The position numbers and the translations under genes were made by a program. Below, piece by piece: positions 48,343-58,375 of a stretch of 64,000 bases of DNA (position 1 is the stretch's first letter; every line of letters starts with the position of its first letter). Under the pieces are notes generated by a model that made no database searches, had not been told where the DNA came from, and saw only the letters and a program-made list of their open reading frames with translations. Origin of the DNA: Pseudomonadota bacterium. Lineage in GTDB: Bacteria; Pseudomonadota; Alphaproteobacteria; Rhizobiales; Devosiaceae. The stretch is taken from assembly GCA_023393475.1 (NCBI GenBank), contig JAEWLC010000025.1, positions 233,962-297,961 of the forward strand. Direction: 5' to 3'.

Positions 48343-49500
48343 ATGGACGGAGCGGAGTGGATGCGGGAAGTTCGGCTGGTGAATGCCCGGGTTCTGGCCC
48401 CCGCCGATACCGGCGCCACCGAACTCAGCATGCGCGACGGCATCATCACCGACGTCGCCGGCGCTACCAGCGCGACCGTAGTCGATTGCGAGGGCGATTT
48501 CCTCGTTCCCGGGCTGATCGACCTGCACACCGACAATATCGAGCACCACTTCCACCCGCGGCCCGGCGTGACCTGGCCATCTGCGCTTGCCGCAGCTCTC
48601 GCCCACGACGCGCAGATGCTCCTGTCGGGCATCACCACCGTCCTCGATTCGCTGTCGCTGGGTGACTACGACAGCGCCGGTGCCCGCACTCGGATGCTGC
48701 ACTCGGCGATCGGTGGGCTCGACGAAGCCCACGCGGCGGGCCTGCTGCGCGCAGACCATCACTTCCACTTCCGCTGCGAGCTGTCCGATGGCGGCCTGTT
48801 GCCGATCATCGAGGAACACGTCGACAACCCGCGCGTGCGCCTGATGTCGATGATGGACCACACGCCCGGACAGCGGCAGTGGCATGATGTGGGGCTCTAT
48901 CGCGAGTTCCGGCGCAAGAAGAACAATCGGGTCTGGGACGATGCCGAGTGGCAGGCCTATCTCGACGATCGGCTGGCCCAACAGGCCCGCTTCGTGCCGG
49001 AGGCCCGCGCGATCATCTCCGACCACGGTCGCGACAAGCAGATCCGGCTCGCCAGCCACGACGATACGACCATCGAGGATGTCGAGCAGTCGCATGCCGA
49101 CGGCATTTCGATCAGCGAGTTCCCGACAACGCTCGTTGCAGCCCGCCGGGCGCGGGAACTCGGACAGAAGATCGTCATGGGCGCACCGAACGTGGTGCTG
49201 GGCGGTTCGCATTCGGGCAATGTCGGCGCCATGGCGCTGGCTGCGGAGGGGCTGCTCGACGTGCTGACCTCCGACTATGTACCGGCCAGCCTGTTGCCGG
49301 CGGCATTCCTCGTCGGCCACGAGCTAGGGGATCTCGGCAAGGGTCTCTCGACCGTCACCAGCGAACCGGCAGCGCTGCTCGGCTTCGACGATCGCGGCCG
49401 CCTCGAGCCCGGCCTGCGGGCCGACATGCTGCAGGTCCGGATCGTCAATGGCCAGCCCGTCATTCGCGGCGTCTGGGCGGCCGGCAGGCGGTTCCTCTAG
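48343..49500 (+). CDS. PhnM-like amidohydrolase
   Basis: A 385-residue amidohydrolase of the PhnM type. Known PhnM hydrolyses alpha-D-ribose 1-methylphosphonate 5-triphosphate in the C-P lyase pathway. Markers: PGLIDLHTDNIEHHFHPRPGV, ITTVLDSLSLGDY, MSMMDHTPGQRQWHD and ASHDDTTIEDVEQS. No other phn genes are in the window, so it may be an orphan or act on another substrate. AAGGAG 6 bases before ATG 48343 sets the start; an in-frame TTG at 48325 is weaker. Confidence 0.87.
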   Translation: MDGAEWMREVRLVNARVLAPADTGATELSMRDGIITDVAGATSATVVDCEGDFLVPGLIDLHTDNIEHHFHPRPGVTWPSALAAALAHDAQMLLSGITTVLDSLSLGDYDSAGARTRMLHSAIGGLDEAHAAGLLRADHHFHFRCELSDGGLLPIIEEHVDNPRVRLMSMMDHTPGQRQWHDVGLYREFRRKKNNRVWDDAEWQAYLDDRLAQQARFVPEARAIISDHGRDKQIRLASHDDTTIEDVEQSHADGISISEFPTTLVAARRARELGQKIVMGAPNVVLGGSHSGNVGAMALAAEGLLDVLTSDYVPASLLPAAFLVGHELGDLGKGLSTVTSEPAALLGFDDRGRLEPGLRADMLQVRIVNGQPVIRGVWAAGRRFL

Positions 49501-49608
49501 GAGTTCCCCACATCCTCTCCCGAAGGGCGGGGGAGGATCAGCGGGTTGCCTCCCTCGGCTAGAACGAATATAGAACGCCCGCGTCGGACGGACCGGAGGG
49601 GCCCCGCC

Positions 49609-50808
49609 TTGAATCGTGCACTCGTCGTTATTCTGGCCGCCGTGACGCTGGATGCCATCGGCATCGGCCTCATCTTCCCGATTCTGCCGCGCCTGCTAGA
49701 AGACGTTGCCCACACCCATGAAGTGGCGACGCTGATGGGGCTCATGCTCGCGCTCTATTCGGCCATGCAGTTCCTGTTTTCGCCCGTACTCGGCGTGCTC
49801 AGCGACCGTTACGGGCGCCGCCCGGTGCTGCTGGTTTCGCTCGCAGGGGCGGCGATCGACTATCTCGTCATGGCTTTCGCGCCCGAGCTCTGGATGCTGG
49901 TGGTCGGCCGCGCCATCGCCGGGATCACCAGCGCCAACATGGCGGTCGCCACGGCATACATCACCGACATTTCCGCCGAGGAGCAGCGCGCCAAGCGGTT
50001 CGGCTACTTCCACGCCATGTTCGGCATCGGCTTCATCATTGGGCCGGTGCTGGGCGGAATCATCGGCGATATCTGGGTGCGCGCCCCGTTCCTCGTCGCC
50101 GCGGCACTCAACGCGCTGAACTTCGCGCTGGCGCTCTTCGTCCTTCCCGAATCGCGCAAGGGCGACGCGACGACGACGTTCGACTTCAAGGCGCTCAACC
50201 CGTTCCGCCCGCTCGGCTGGGCCATGAGCTTCACGGCGCTGCTGCCGTTGATGGCGATCTTCGTCATCATGAACTTCGTCGGCACCATGTACGGCACCGT
50301 CTGGGCCCTGTTCGGGCAGGACATGTTCCAGTGGAACGGGCTGATGATCGGCCTGTCGCTGGGCGCCTTCGGTCTGTTCCATGCCGGCGCGCAGGCATTG
50401 CTGACCGGGCCGGCAGCGGCACGACTTGGCGAGCGTTGGGCCCTCATTCTCGGGATGGCGTGCGAGCTGACCGCGCTGTTGATTCTCGGATTTGCCACGC
50501 AGGGCTGGATCCTGTTCGCGCTGGCGCCGCTGTTCGCGCTCGGCGGCATCGGCATGCCGGCGCTCCAGTCGCTCACCACGCGACAGGTCGATTCCGACAA
50601 CCAGGGCAAGCTCCAGGGCGTGCTGGCGAGCCTCGTCAGCCTCTCCGCCGTGTTCGGGCCGCTGTTCTTTTCCTACGTCTATTTCATGTTCCAGCCCACC
50701 TGGCCGGGCCTGATCTGGATCGTCGGAGGGGCCGTGTACCTCTTGGCTTTGCCGCTGCTTTGGGGCATCCGAAGAACGCGGATTGCCACACCGGCGCCCG
50801 AAGCCTGA
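49609..50808 (+). CDS. MFS efflux transporter, TetA-like
   Basis: A 399-residue, 12-helix major facilitator. The motif A loop GVLSDRYGRRPVLL after helix 2 and the antiporter motif C GIGFIIGPVLGG are typical of drug/H+ antiporters of the TetA/BCR group. The start is TTG 49609 with GGAGGGG before it; the protein then begins at the first membrane helix (LNRALVVILAAVTLDAIGIG). Drug specificity cannot be read from sequence. No TetR regulator is adjacent, which argues against classical tetracycline resistance. Confidence 0.88.
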   Translation: MNRALVVILAAVTLDAIGIGLIFPILPRLLEDVAHTHEVATLMGLMLALYSAMQFLFSPVLGVLSDRYGRRPVLLVSLAGAAIDYLVMAFAPELWMLVVGRAIAGITSANMAVATAYITDISAEEQRAKRFGYFHAMFGIGFIIGPVLGGIIGDIWVRAPFLVAAALNALNFALALFVLPESRKGDATTTFDFKALNPFRPLGWAMSFTALLPLMAIFVIMNFVGTMYGTVWALFGQDMFQWNGLMIGLSLGAFGLFHAGAQALLTGPAAARLGERWALILGMACELTALLILGFATQGWILFALAPLFALGGIGMPALQSLTTRQVDSDNQGKLQGVLASLVSLSAVFGPLFFSYVYFMFQPTWPGLIWIVGGAVYLLALPLLWGIRRTRIATPAPEA

Positions 50809-50962
50809 CAAAGTTGGGCCAAAATTGACGGGTCATTAACAGAATTGCTGAGGCCAAGCGGCGGAGAAGCCCGGAATTCCTTGCGTTCCGGTCAGAATCG
50901 AAGAAGGGTCTCGGCGTTTTGGTTCGCCACCGAAGGCGGGCATCCCACTGTGAGGAAACGCT

Positions 50963-51238
50963 ATGTCTAACAAGAACGATCTGATCGGCGTCGTCGCCGA
51001 CAAGGCGGGCCTGACCAAGGCCCAGGCCGGCGAAGCTGTCGATGCAGTGTTCGAGGCGATCACCACTTCGCTGAAGGCTGGTGACGAGGTCCGTCTGGTT
51101 GGCTTTGGCACGTTCGCCGTGTCCAAGCGCAAGGCATCGATTGGCCGCAACCCGGCCACCGGCGCCGAGATCAAGATCCCGGCTTCCAACCAGGCCAAGT
51201 TCAAGCCCGGTAAGGGCCTCAAGGACGCGATCAACTAA
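50963..51238 (+). CDS. hupB: DNA-binding protein HU
   Basis: A 91-residue nucleoid protein. It has the HU N-terminus (NKNDLIGVVADKAGLTKAQAGEAVDAVF), the DNA-intercalating arm with RNPATGAEIKIPAS, and the C-terminal FKPGKGLKDAIN. GAGGAAA before ATG is strong. The lon-hup-tRNA-Val-tRNA-Asp-nuo order is typical of Hyphomicrobiales, interrupted here by two extra genes upstream. Confidence 0.96.
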   Translation: MSNKNDLIGVVADKAGLTKAQAGEAVDAVFEAITTSLKAGDEVRLVGFGTFAVSKRKASIGRNPATGAEIKIPASNQAKFKPGKGLKDAIN

Positions 51239-51262
51239 GATCGTATCCTGGTCTGATGGACC

Positions 51263-51305
51263 AAAATGGCCCCGTGCGATCACCGCCGGGGCCATTTTCA
51301 TTTGG
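51263..51305 (+). terminator. Terminator after hup
   Basis: AAAATGGCCCCG (51263-51274) and CGGGGCCATTTT (51287-51298) form a 12-bp perfect stem with a 12-base loop, then CATTT. Confidence 0.9.
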
Positions 51306-51374
51306 GTTGACGCCTGCCGGGCGAAACCCTAGTTAGTGCGCCTCGTCGTCGCCGTGCCCAAGCACGCGATCGAT

Positions 51375-51450
51375 GGGCGGTTAGCTCAGTTGGTAGAGCA
51401 TCTCGTTTACACCGAGAGGGTCGGCGGTTCGAGACCGTCACCGCCCACCA
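51375..51450 (+). tRNA. tRNA-Val(TAC)
   Basis: A 76-base cloverleaf: acceptor GGGCGGT/ACCGCCC, D-arm TAGCTCAGTTGGTAGAGCA, anticodon loop TTTACAC (anticodon TAC), T-arm GGCGGTTCGAGACCGTC, encoded CCA. Confidence 0.97.
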
Positions 51451-51578
51451 CGCTTCGCCCTGGCGGGCCACGCGTGGGGCAGCCGCGCGAAGGCCGTAAG
51501 GTCGAGACGTGGTGCCCGGCATAGCCCGAAGGCTGCAGAGCAGCGTTGCGGGCGAACTATGAGCGGCTACGTTGCCGC

Positions 51579-51817
51579 ATGCACTACGCTAGATCCTCGA
51601 GGCAGAGATCGAACCGGAACGCCACTACGTCGGTGTGACCGCCGACTTGCGGGCGCCGCTCCAACGGCACAATGCAGGGCAGGTCGCTCACAGCGCCAAA
51701 TACGCACCGTGGCGCTTGAAAACGTACGTTGCCTTCAGCGACGAGGAAAAGGCATTTGCCTTTGAGCGGTATCTGAAAAGTGCTTCCGGACGTGCCTTCT
51801 CGAAGAAGCGTCTCTAG
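51579..51817 (+). pseudogene. GIY-YIG nuclease-family gene, frameshifted near its start
   Basis: From about 51590 the frame encodes ILEAEIEPERHYVGVTADLRAPLQRHNAG then AKYAPWRLKTYVAFSDEEKAFAFERYLKS to TAG 51815, the GIY-YIG (UPF0213-like) domain. A stop TAG (51589-51591) lies just before it in frame, while ATG 51579 in another frame gives MHY, the usual start (MHYVYIL). One base appears to be missing, which would remove the GIY half of the catalytic site. A truncated protein could start at GTG 51635. It lies between tRNA-Val and tRNA-Asp. If the base is a sequencing error the gene is intact. Confidence 0.6.
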
Positions 51818-51955
51818 CGGAGTTCGCCCCCAGAGTGGCGCCCGATTTTTCTTTTCACAGCACCTCGGAAAAAACCTCGCCCTCCGCGCTTGACACTCCC
51901 CGGAACCCCCTCTAAACGGACGCCACGTTGCGCGGACGACTTGTTCGCAAGCGCT

Positions 51956-52032
<77 letters not shown>

Positions 52033-52206
52033 CCCTTTTTAGGTGGCTTGGGCAGTCAGCCCCCGTTCAGACAAATTCCGTTAGCATCATTGCCAGGTTG
52101 CCCTTGCGTTGCGCGAGGGAAGGACCACATTCATGTTGCGCCAAGCGGAACCGTAGGCGCATCGACTGCATTTTGGACGCTGGGAGGCGACCAAAGGAGA
52201 AGCCGG

Positions 52207-52758
52207 ATGCGGATGCCGAGTCGTCTGCTGCTAGCTATTGCGGGCGCGTTACTGGCTGGTGGGGCAGGGTCCTCGCTGGCCTCGGACCTCATTACGGTTC
52301 CCGTGGACTCATCCGAGATCGCCGTGCCCGTGAGTGACGCCGCATTCGATTGGAACGGCTTCTATACCGGTGTCTTCGGCGTCGTGCAGTCGAGTGAGGC
52401 TCGCGGCACCGAAGTCGGGGCAGGGGTCGAAGCCGGCGTCAACGCGCAGTTCGATTTCTTCCTCGTCGGTGGCGAGGTCTCCCTGCAGGGGCTGACCAGC
52501 GACACTATCGACACCGCCTATGGCGAAGTCAAAGGCCGTGGCGGCGTGCTGATCACCCCGGACGTGCTCGCCTATGCCTCTGCCGGTTACGGCATGGAGC
52601 TGACCGGCACCGGGGAGAGCGATGTGCTCGCCGGCGGTGGCGTGGAGTTCGCGGTCAACGACTCCCTGTCGCTCAACGCCGAGTACACCCGCAGCTTCTC
52701 GATTGAAGGCGACAACTCGAAGGACCAGCTGACGCTGGGTGCCCGCTTCCACTTCTAG
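52207..52758 (+). CDS. Outer-membrane beta-barrel protein
   Basis: A 183-residue protein with a signal peptide (LLLAIAGALLAGGAGSSLAS) and an opacity/OmpA-like beta-barrel. DWNGFYTGVFGVVQ near the mature N-terminus is typical of small Hyphomicrobiales porin-like proteins, beta strands with alternating residues follow, and the protein ends in ARFHF, the C-terminal Phe recognised by the BAM complex. GGAG 7 bases before ATG 52207 sets the start. Function unknown; structural or adhesive roles are common. Confidence 0.85.
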   Translation: MRMPSRLLLAIAGALLAGGAGSSLASDLITVPVDSSEIAVPVSDAAFDWNGFYTGVFGVVQSSEARGTEVGAGVEAGVNAQFDFFLVGGEVSLQGLTSDTIDTAYGEVKGRGGVLITPDVLAYASAGYGMELTGTGESDVLAGGGVEFAVNDSLSLNAEYTRSFSIEGDNSKDQLTLGARFHF

Positions 52759-52934
52759 CCGCAAGTCCGCGCCGGATTCCGTGCCCATTCTGGGGGGTGG
52801 CAACCACCTTTTCCTCAAATCTGTTGAGGCATGGTCGTGCGTGGGAGTGCAAACCGCGCGAAAGGCCTTTCGTTCCGGGCCTCTCCGGCGGAATCGCGCG
52901 CTAATATGAGCGTAATGATCAACATTAGTTTTCC

Positions 52935-52963
52935 TTGAAACGGTTTTAGGCGTGGGCTAAGCC
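52935..52963 (+). promoter_or_regulatory. Possible nuo operon promoter
   Basis: TTGAAA (52935-52940), a 17-base spacer and TAAGCC (52958-52963) resemble a weak housekeeping promoter 97 bases before nuoA. The rest of the 301-base gap (52759-53059) contains a short inverted repeat GGGC-TAA-GCCC (52954-52964) and nothing else I can identify. Confidence 0.3.
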
Positions 52964-53059
52964 CGTGCCACACGAAGTCGCGTCGTCTCGGGGGCCCAAA
53001 TTGCCCGCTAGGCCGCGCGAATGCCGGTACCTCCCACCGGCGGACCATTAGGCTGCACA

Positions 53060-53425
53060 ATGAACGAGTTGCTCAGCAACTACCTGCCGATCCTTATCTT
53101 TGTCGGTCTGGCTGCGGTTATCGCCCTGGCCCTCATGGTTGCCCCCTTTATCGTTGCCTACAAGAAGCCGGATCCTGAAAAGGTTTCGGCGTTCGAAGCT
53201 GGCTTCGAGGCATTTGACGACGCGCGCATGAAGTTCGATGTGCGCTTCTACCTGGTGTCGATTCTGTTCATCGTCTTCGATCTTGAAGTGGCGCTGCTGT
53301 TCCCCTGGGCCGTGGCGTTCCGCGAGGTTGGCTGGTTTGGCTTTACCTCCGTCATGATCTTCCTCGGCGTGCTGACCATCGGCTTCATCTACGAATGGAA
53401 GAAAGGCGCGCTGGAATGGGATTGA
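53060..53425 (+). CDS. nuoA: NADH-quinone oxidoreductase subunit A
   Basis: A 121-residue membrane subunit of respiratory complex I with three hydrophobic helices. The conserved loop YKKPDPEKVSAFEAGFEAFDDARMKFDVRFYLVSILFIVFDLEVALLFPW is the family signature (AFECG-type motif and FDVRFY). ATG 53060 is preferred to 53021. First gene of the nuo operon; it overlaps nuoB by 10 bases. Confidence 0.96.
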   Translation: MNELLSNYLPILIFVGLAAVIALALMVAPFIVAYKKPDPEKVSAFEAGFEAFDDARMKFDVRFYLVSILFIVFDLEVALLFPWAVAFREVGWFGFTSVMIFLGVLTIGFIYEWKKGALEWD

Positions 53426-53991
53426 CCGAAGGCACGCTCGTCGCGCCCCAGCCCAAGGGCGTCATCGATCCGCGCACCAACAAGCCGGTTGGTGCCGACG
53501 ACCCGTTCATGCTCGAGGTCAATGCCGAGCTGGCCGACAAGGGCTTCCTCGCGACGACCGCTTCGCAGCTGATCACTTGGGCCCGCACCGGCTCGCTCAT
53601 GTGGATGCAGACCGGCCTCGCCTGCTGCGCCGTCGAGATGATCCAGATGTCGATGCCGCGCTACGACATCGAGCGATTCGGCACCGCGCCGCGCGCTTCG
53701 CCGCGCCAGGCCGACTGCCTGATCATCGCCGGCACGCTCACCAACAAGATGGCTCCCGCGCTCCGCAAGGTCTACGACCAGATGCCGGAGCCGCGCTACG
53801 TCATCTCCATGGGCAGCTGCGCCAATGGCGGCGGCTACTATCACTATTCCTACTCGGTGGTGCGCGGGGCCGATCGGGTCATGCCGGTCGACATCTATGT
53901 CCCGGGTTGCCCGCCGACCGCTGAAGCTTTGTTGTACGGCATCCTGCTGCTGCAGAAGAAGATCCGCCGCACCGGCACGATTGAACGATAG
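53416..53991 (+). CDS. nuoB: NADH-quinone oxidoreductase subunit B
   Basis: A 191-residue peripheral subunit that holds cluster N2, the last iron-sulfur centre before quinone. Ligand cysteines are in GLACCAVEM, MGSCANGGGYY and PGCPPTAEAL. The 40-residue N-terminus (GVIDPRTNKPVGADDPFM) is the alphaproteobacterial form. The start overlaps the end of nuoA. Confidence 0.97.
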   Translation: MGLTEGTLVAPQPKGVIDPRTNKPVGADDPFMLEVNAELADKGFLATTASQLITWARTGSLMWMQTGLACCAVEMIQMSMPRYDIERFGTAPRASPRQADCLIIAGTLTNKMAPALRKVYDQMPEPRYVISMGSCANGGGYYHYSYSVVRGADRVMPVDIYVPGCPPTAEALLYGILLLQKKIRRTGTIER

Positions 53992-53999
53992 GACCGGCC

Positions 54000-54611
54000 A
54001 TGACTGACGGCCCCATTCCTTCACCGCTCGCGGCGCTCGCCGAACGTGTGCGCAATGCATTGGGCGATAAGGTGCACGACCACGTTCTCGCCTTCGGCGA
54101 ACTGACGCTGCATGTCGGACGCGAGGCGATCCTCGACGTGGTGACGTTCCTGCATAACCACGAAGCTTTCATCTCGATCATCAGCGTGACCGGCGCCGAC
54201 TATCCGGACCGCGAACAGCGCTTCGACGTCGTCTACCACCTGCTGAGCCCCAAGCAGAACCTGCGCGTGCGGCTCAAGCTGACGACCGATACCGAGAAGA
54301 CGGTTCCCTCGATTACCGGAATCTTCCCCGGCGCCGACTGGTTCGAGCGCGAAACCTACGACATGTACGGCATCCTGTTCACCGGTCACCCGGACCTGCG
54401 GCGCCTGCTCACCGACTACGGTTTCGACGGCTACCCGCTGCGCAAGGATTTCCCGACTACCGGCTATGTGCAGGTGCGCTACGACGAAGAGCGCAAGCGC
54501 GTCGTCTACGAGCCGGTGAAGCTCGTGCAGGAGTTCCGCCAGTTTGACTACCTGTCGCCCTGGGAAGGCACCGACTACGTGCTGCCCGGCGACGAGAAAG
54601 CGAAGAACTGA
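54000..54611 (+). CDS. nuoC: NADH-quinone oxidoreductase subunit C
   Basis: A 203-residue peripheral-arm subunit (30-kDa type) separate from NuoD. The signature PSITGIFPGADWFERETYDMYGI and the GYPLRKDFP end are clear. Starts 8 bases after nuoB; its TGA overlaps the nuoD ATG by one base. Confidence 0.97.
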   Translation: MTDGPIPSPLAALAERVRNALGDKVHDHVLAFGELTLHVGREAILDVVTFLHNHEAFISIISVTGADYPDREQRFDVVYHLLSPKQNLRVRLKLTTDTEKTVPSITGIFPGADWFERETYDMYGILFTGHPDLRRLLTDYGFDGYPLRKDFPTTGYVQVRYDEERKRVVYEPVKLVQEFRQFDYLSPWEGTDYVLPGDEKAKN

Positions 54612-55801
54612 TGTCTGAAGTCGACGTCCGCAACTTCACGATCAACTTCGGCCCGATCCACCCGTCGGCGCACGGCGTGCTGCGACTGATCCTCGAGCTC
54701 GACGGCGAAGTCGTCGAACGCGTCGATCCGCATATCGGCCTGCTGCACCGCGGCACCGAGAAGCTGATCGAGACCAAGACCTACCTGCAGGCCGTCCCGT
54801 ATTTCGACCGGCTCGACTACGTGTCGCCGATGAACCAGGAGCACGCTTTCTGCCTCGCGGTGGAAAAGCTGCTCGGGCTCGAAGTGCCGATGCGCGGCCA
54901 GCTCATCCGCGTCCTCTACGCCGAAATCGGCCGCCTGCTATCGCACATCCTCAACTGCACCACGCAGGCGATGGACGTCGGCGCGCTGACACCGCCGCTC
55001 TGGGGCTTCGATGAGCGCGAAAAGCTCATGATCTTCTACGAGCGCGCCTCGGGCAGCCGCATGCATGCGGCGTACTTCCGTCCGGGTGGCGTGCACCAGG
55101 ATCTGCCGCAGGCGCTCGTCGATGACATCGAGGCCTTCTGCGATCCGTTCCTGCTCGTTCTCGACGATCTCGAAAAGCTCCTCACCGGCAACCGCATCTA
55201 CATGCAGCGCAACGCCGATATCGGCGTGGTCTCGATCGAGGATGCGTGGAAGTGGTCGTTCTCGGGCGTGATGGTGCGTGGCTCGGGCGCTGCCTGGGAC
55301 CTGCGCAAGGCACAGCCCTACGAGTGCTACGACCGCTTCGATTTCGACGTACCCGTCGGCAAGAACGGCGATTGCTACGACCGCTACCTCGTCCGCATGG
55401 AAGAGATGCGCCAGTCGATCAGCATCATGAAGCAGACGATTGCGCTGCTGAACTCGCCGGAAGGGCAGGGGCCCGTGGCCTCGACCGACGGCAAGGTCGT
55501 GCCGCCCAAGCGCGGTGAGATGAAGCAGTCGATGGAAGCGCTGATCCATCACTTCAAGCTCTACACCGAAGGCTACAAGGTGCCGGCTGGCGAGGTCTAC
55601 GCCGCCGTCGAGGCGCCGAAGGGCGAGTTCGGCGTCTATCTGGTCTCGGACGGCACCAACAAGCCGTACCGCTGCCACATCCGCGCGCCGGGGTTCGCCC
55701 ACCTGCAGGCCATGGATTTCCTCTGCCGGGGGCACATGCTGGCCGACGTCGCCGCTATCCTCGGCTCGCTCGATATCGTGTTTGGTGAGGTCGATCGGTA
55801 A
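54611..55801 (+). CDS. nuoD: NADH-quinone oxidoreductase subunit D
   Basis: A 396-residue 49-kDa subunit that forms the quinone site with NuoB. Markers: GPIHPSAHGVLRL, HIGLLHRGTEKLIE, the SPMNQEHAFCLAVE segment, and the C-terminal DIVFGEVDR. The conserved His and Tyr of the quinone pocket lie in the first two. Its stop is followed directly by the nuoE start. Confidence 0.98.
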   Translation: MSEVDVRNFTINFGPIHPSAHGVLRLILELDGEVVERVDPHIGLLHRGTEKLIETKTYLQAVPYFDRLDYVSPMNQEHAFCLAVEKLLGLEVPMRGQLIRVLYAEIGRLLSHILNCTTQAMDVGALTPPLWGFDEREKLMIFYERASGSRMHAAYFRPGGVHQDLPQALVDDIEAFCDPFLLVLDDLEKLLTGNRIYMQRNADIGVVSIEDAWKWSFSGVMVRGSGAAWDLRKAQPYECYDRFDFDVPVGKNGDCYDRYLVRMEEMRQSISIMKQTIALLNSPEGQGPVASTDGKVVPPKRGEMKQSMEALIHHFKLYTEGYKVPAGEVYAAVEAPKGEFGVYLVSDGTNKPYRCHIRAPGFAHLQAMDFLCRGHMLADVAAILGSLDIVFGEVDR

Positions 55802-57057
55802 ATGTCCGTCCGCCGTTTAGCAGATGAGGCCATCCAGCCGGCGACCTTCGCGTTCACCGCGGAGAACCAGGCCTGGGCCGAAAAGAAGATGGCGGAATAC
55901 CCGCCGGGCCGTCAGCAGTCTGCCGTCATCCCCGTGCTCTTCCGTGCCCAGGAGCAGGAAGGCTGGATCAGTCGCGCCATCATCGAGAGTGTCGCCAACC
56001 TTCTGAGCATGCCCTACATCCGCGTGCTCGAAGTCGCGACCTTCTATACCCAGTTCCAGCTGAAGCCGGTCGGCACCGTGGCCCACGTGCAGGTTTGCGG
56101 TACGACGCCGTGCATGCTGCGTGGCGCCGAGGACCTGCGCCACGTCTGCGAGCGCAAGATCAGCCACAACGCGTTCGAAGTGACGCCCGACGGCAAGTTC
56201 AGCTGGGAAGAGGTCGAGTGCCTCGGCGCTTGCGTGAACGCCCCGCTGGTGATGATCGGTTCGGACACCTACGAAGACCTGACGCCGGAGAGCCTCGAGA
56301 ACATCCTCGACCAGTTCGCTGCCGGCAAGGGCAAGGACGTGAAGCCTGGCACCCAGGTGGGTCGCATCAACGGCGCCGCCGAGGGCGGCCAGACGACGCT
56401 GCTCGAGAAGCCGACCGCCAAGCGCACCTACAAGCCGTTCCCGCCGCCGCCAGAAGCTGCTCCGGCTGCTGCAGCACCGGCTGCTCCCGCACCCGCGGCA
56501 AAGCCCGCCGAACCGACCACTGCGGCTCGGCCCAAGGACACCACCGAGGAAACCGCCCCGGCGCTGAAGTCTCCGTCGCCGGAGAAGGTCTCCGTCGCGA
56601 CCGCCGAAGGCGAGCGCAAGGCCGCCAACGCGTCGGCCAAGGCCGATGGCGAGCCGAACAAGGCCATGCGCGAGACGGCAACCGGTGCAGAATCCCCGGC
56701 GGGCAAGATCGACGCCGGCAAGACCGACACCAAGGCTAAGCGCGTTGCCGCGCCGCCGTCCGTGTCCTCGCCGACCCGCGAGACTGGTGGCCCACTGTTC
56801 ACCGCGCCCGCGGGACAGAAGGATGACCTGAAGCTCATTTCCGGCGTTGGCCCCGTACTCGAGGGCCGGCTCAACGCTGCCGGGATCGCCACCTGGGCCC
56901 AGGTTGCAGCACTCAAGAAGGCGGACATCGATCGGCTCGAGGCTCACCTGAGCTTCCCGGGCCGGGTGGCTCGCGACGAGTGGATCAAGCAGGCCAAGGC
57001 GCTCGCCAAGGGCGGCGTCGAGGAATATCGCCGTGTGTTCGGGAAGGACCCGCGCTG

Positions 57058-57058
<1 letters not shown>
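55802..57058 (+). CDS. nuoE: NADH-quinone oxidoreductase subunit E with C-terminal helix-hairpin-helix extension
   Basis: A 418-residue protein, about twice the usual NuoE. Residues 1-175 are the thioredoxin-fold [2Fe-2S] domain (cluster N1a) with ligands in VCGTTPCML and ECLGACVNAP. Residues 190-330 are an Ala/Pro/Lys-rich, probably disordered linker. Residues 333-418 form a helix-hairpin-helix-type domain (LKLISGVGPVLEGRLNAAGI ... LSFPGRVARDEWIKQAKALA), as also found on ribosomal protein L21 in this order. Why complex I carries it is not known. Its stop overlaps nuoF. Confidence 0.95.
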
Positions 57059-58371
<1,313 letters not shown>

Positions 58372-58375
58372 GGCG

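Noticed and set aside
45825..48638. Very long open frame (937 codons) on the minus strand opposite lon
   Set aside because: It mirrors the codon structure of lon in a GC-rich genome, with no ribosome site and no recognisable protein. The same applies to long antisense frames opposite sufB (5487-7538) and nuoG (58295-60289).
49609..50808. Tetracycline resistance gene call for the MFS pump
   Set aside because: The family motifs are general to drug/proton antiporters and there is no divergent TetR, so specific resistance is not supported.
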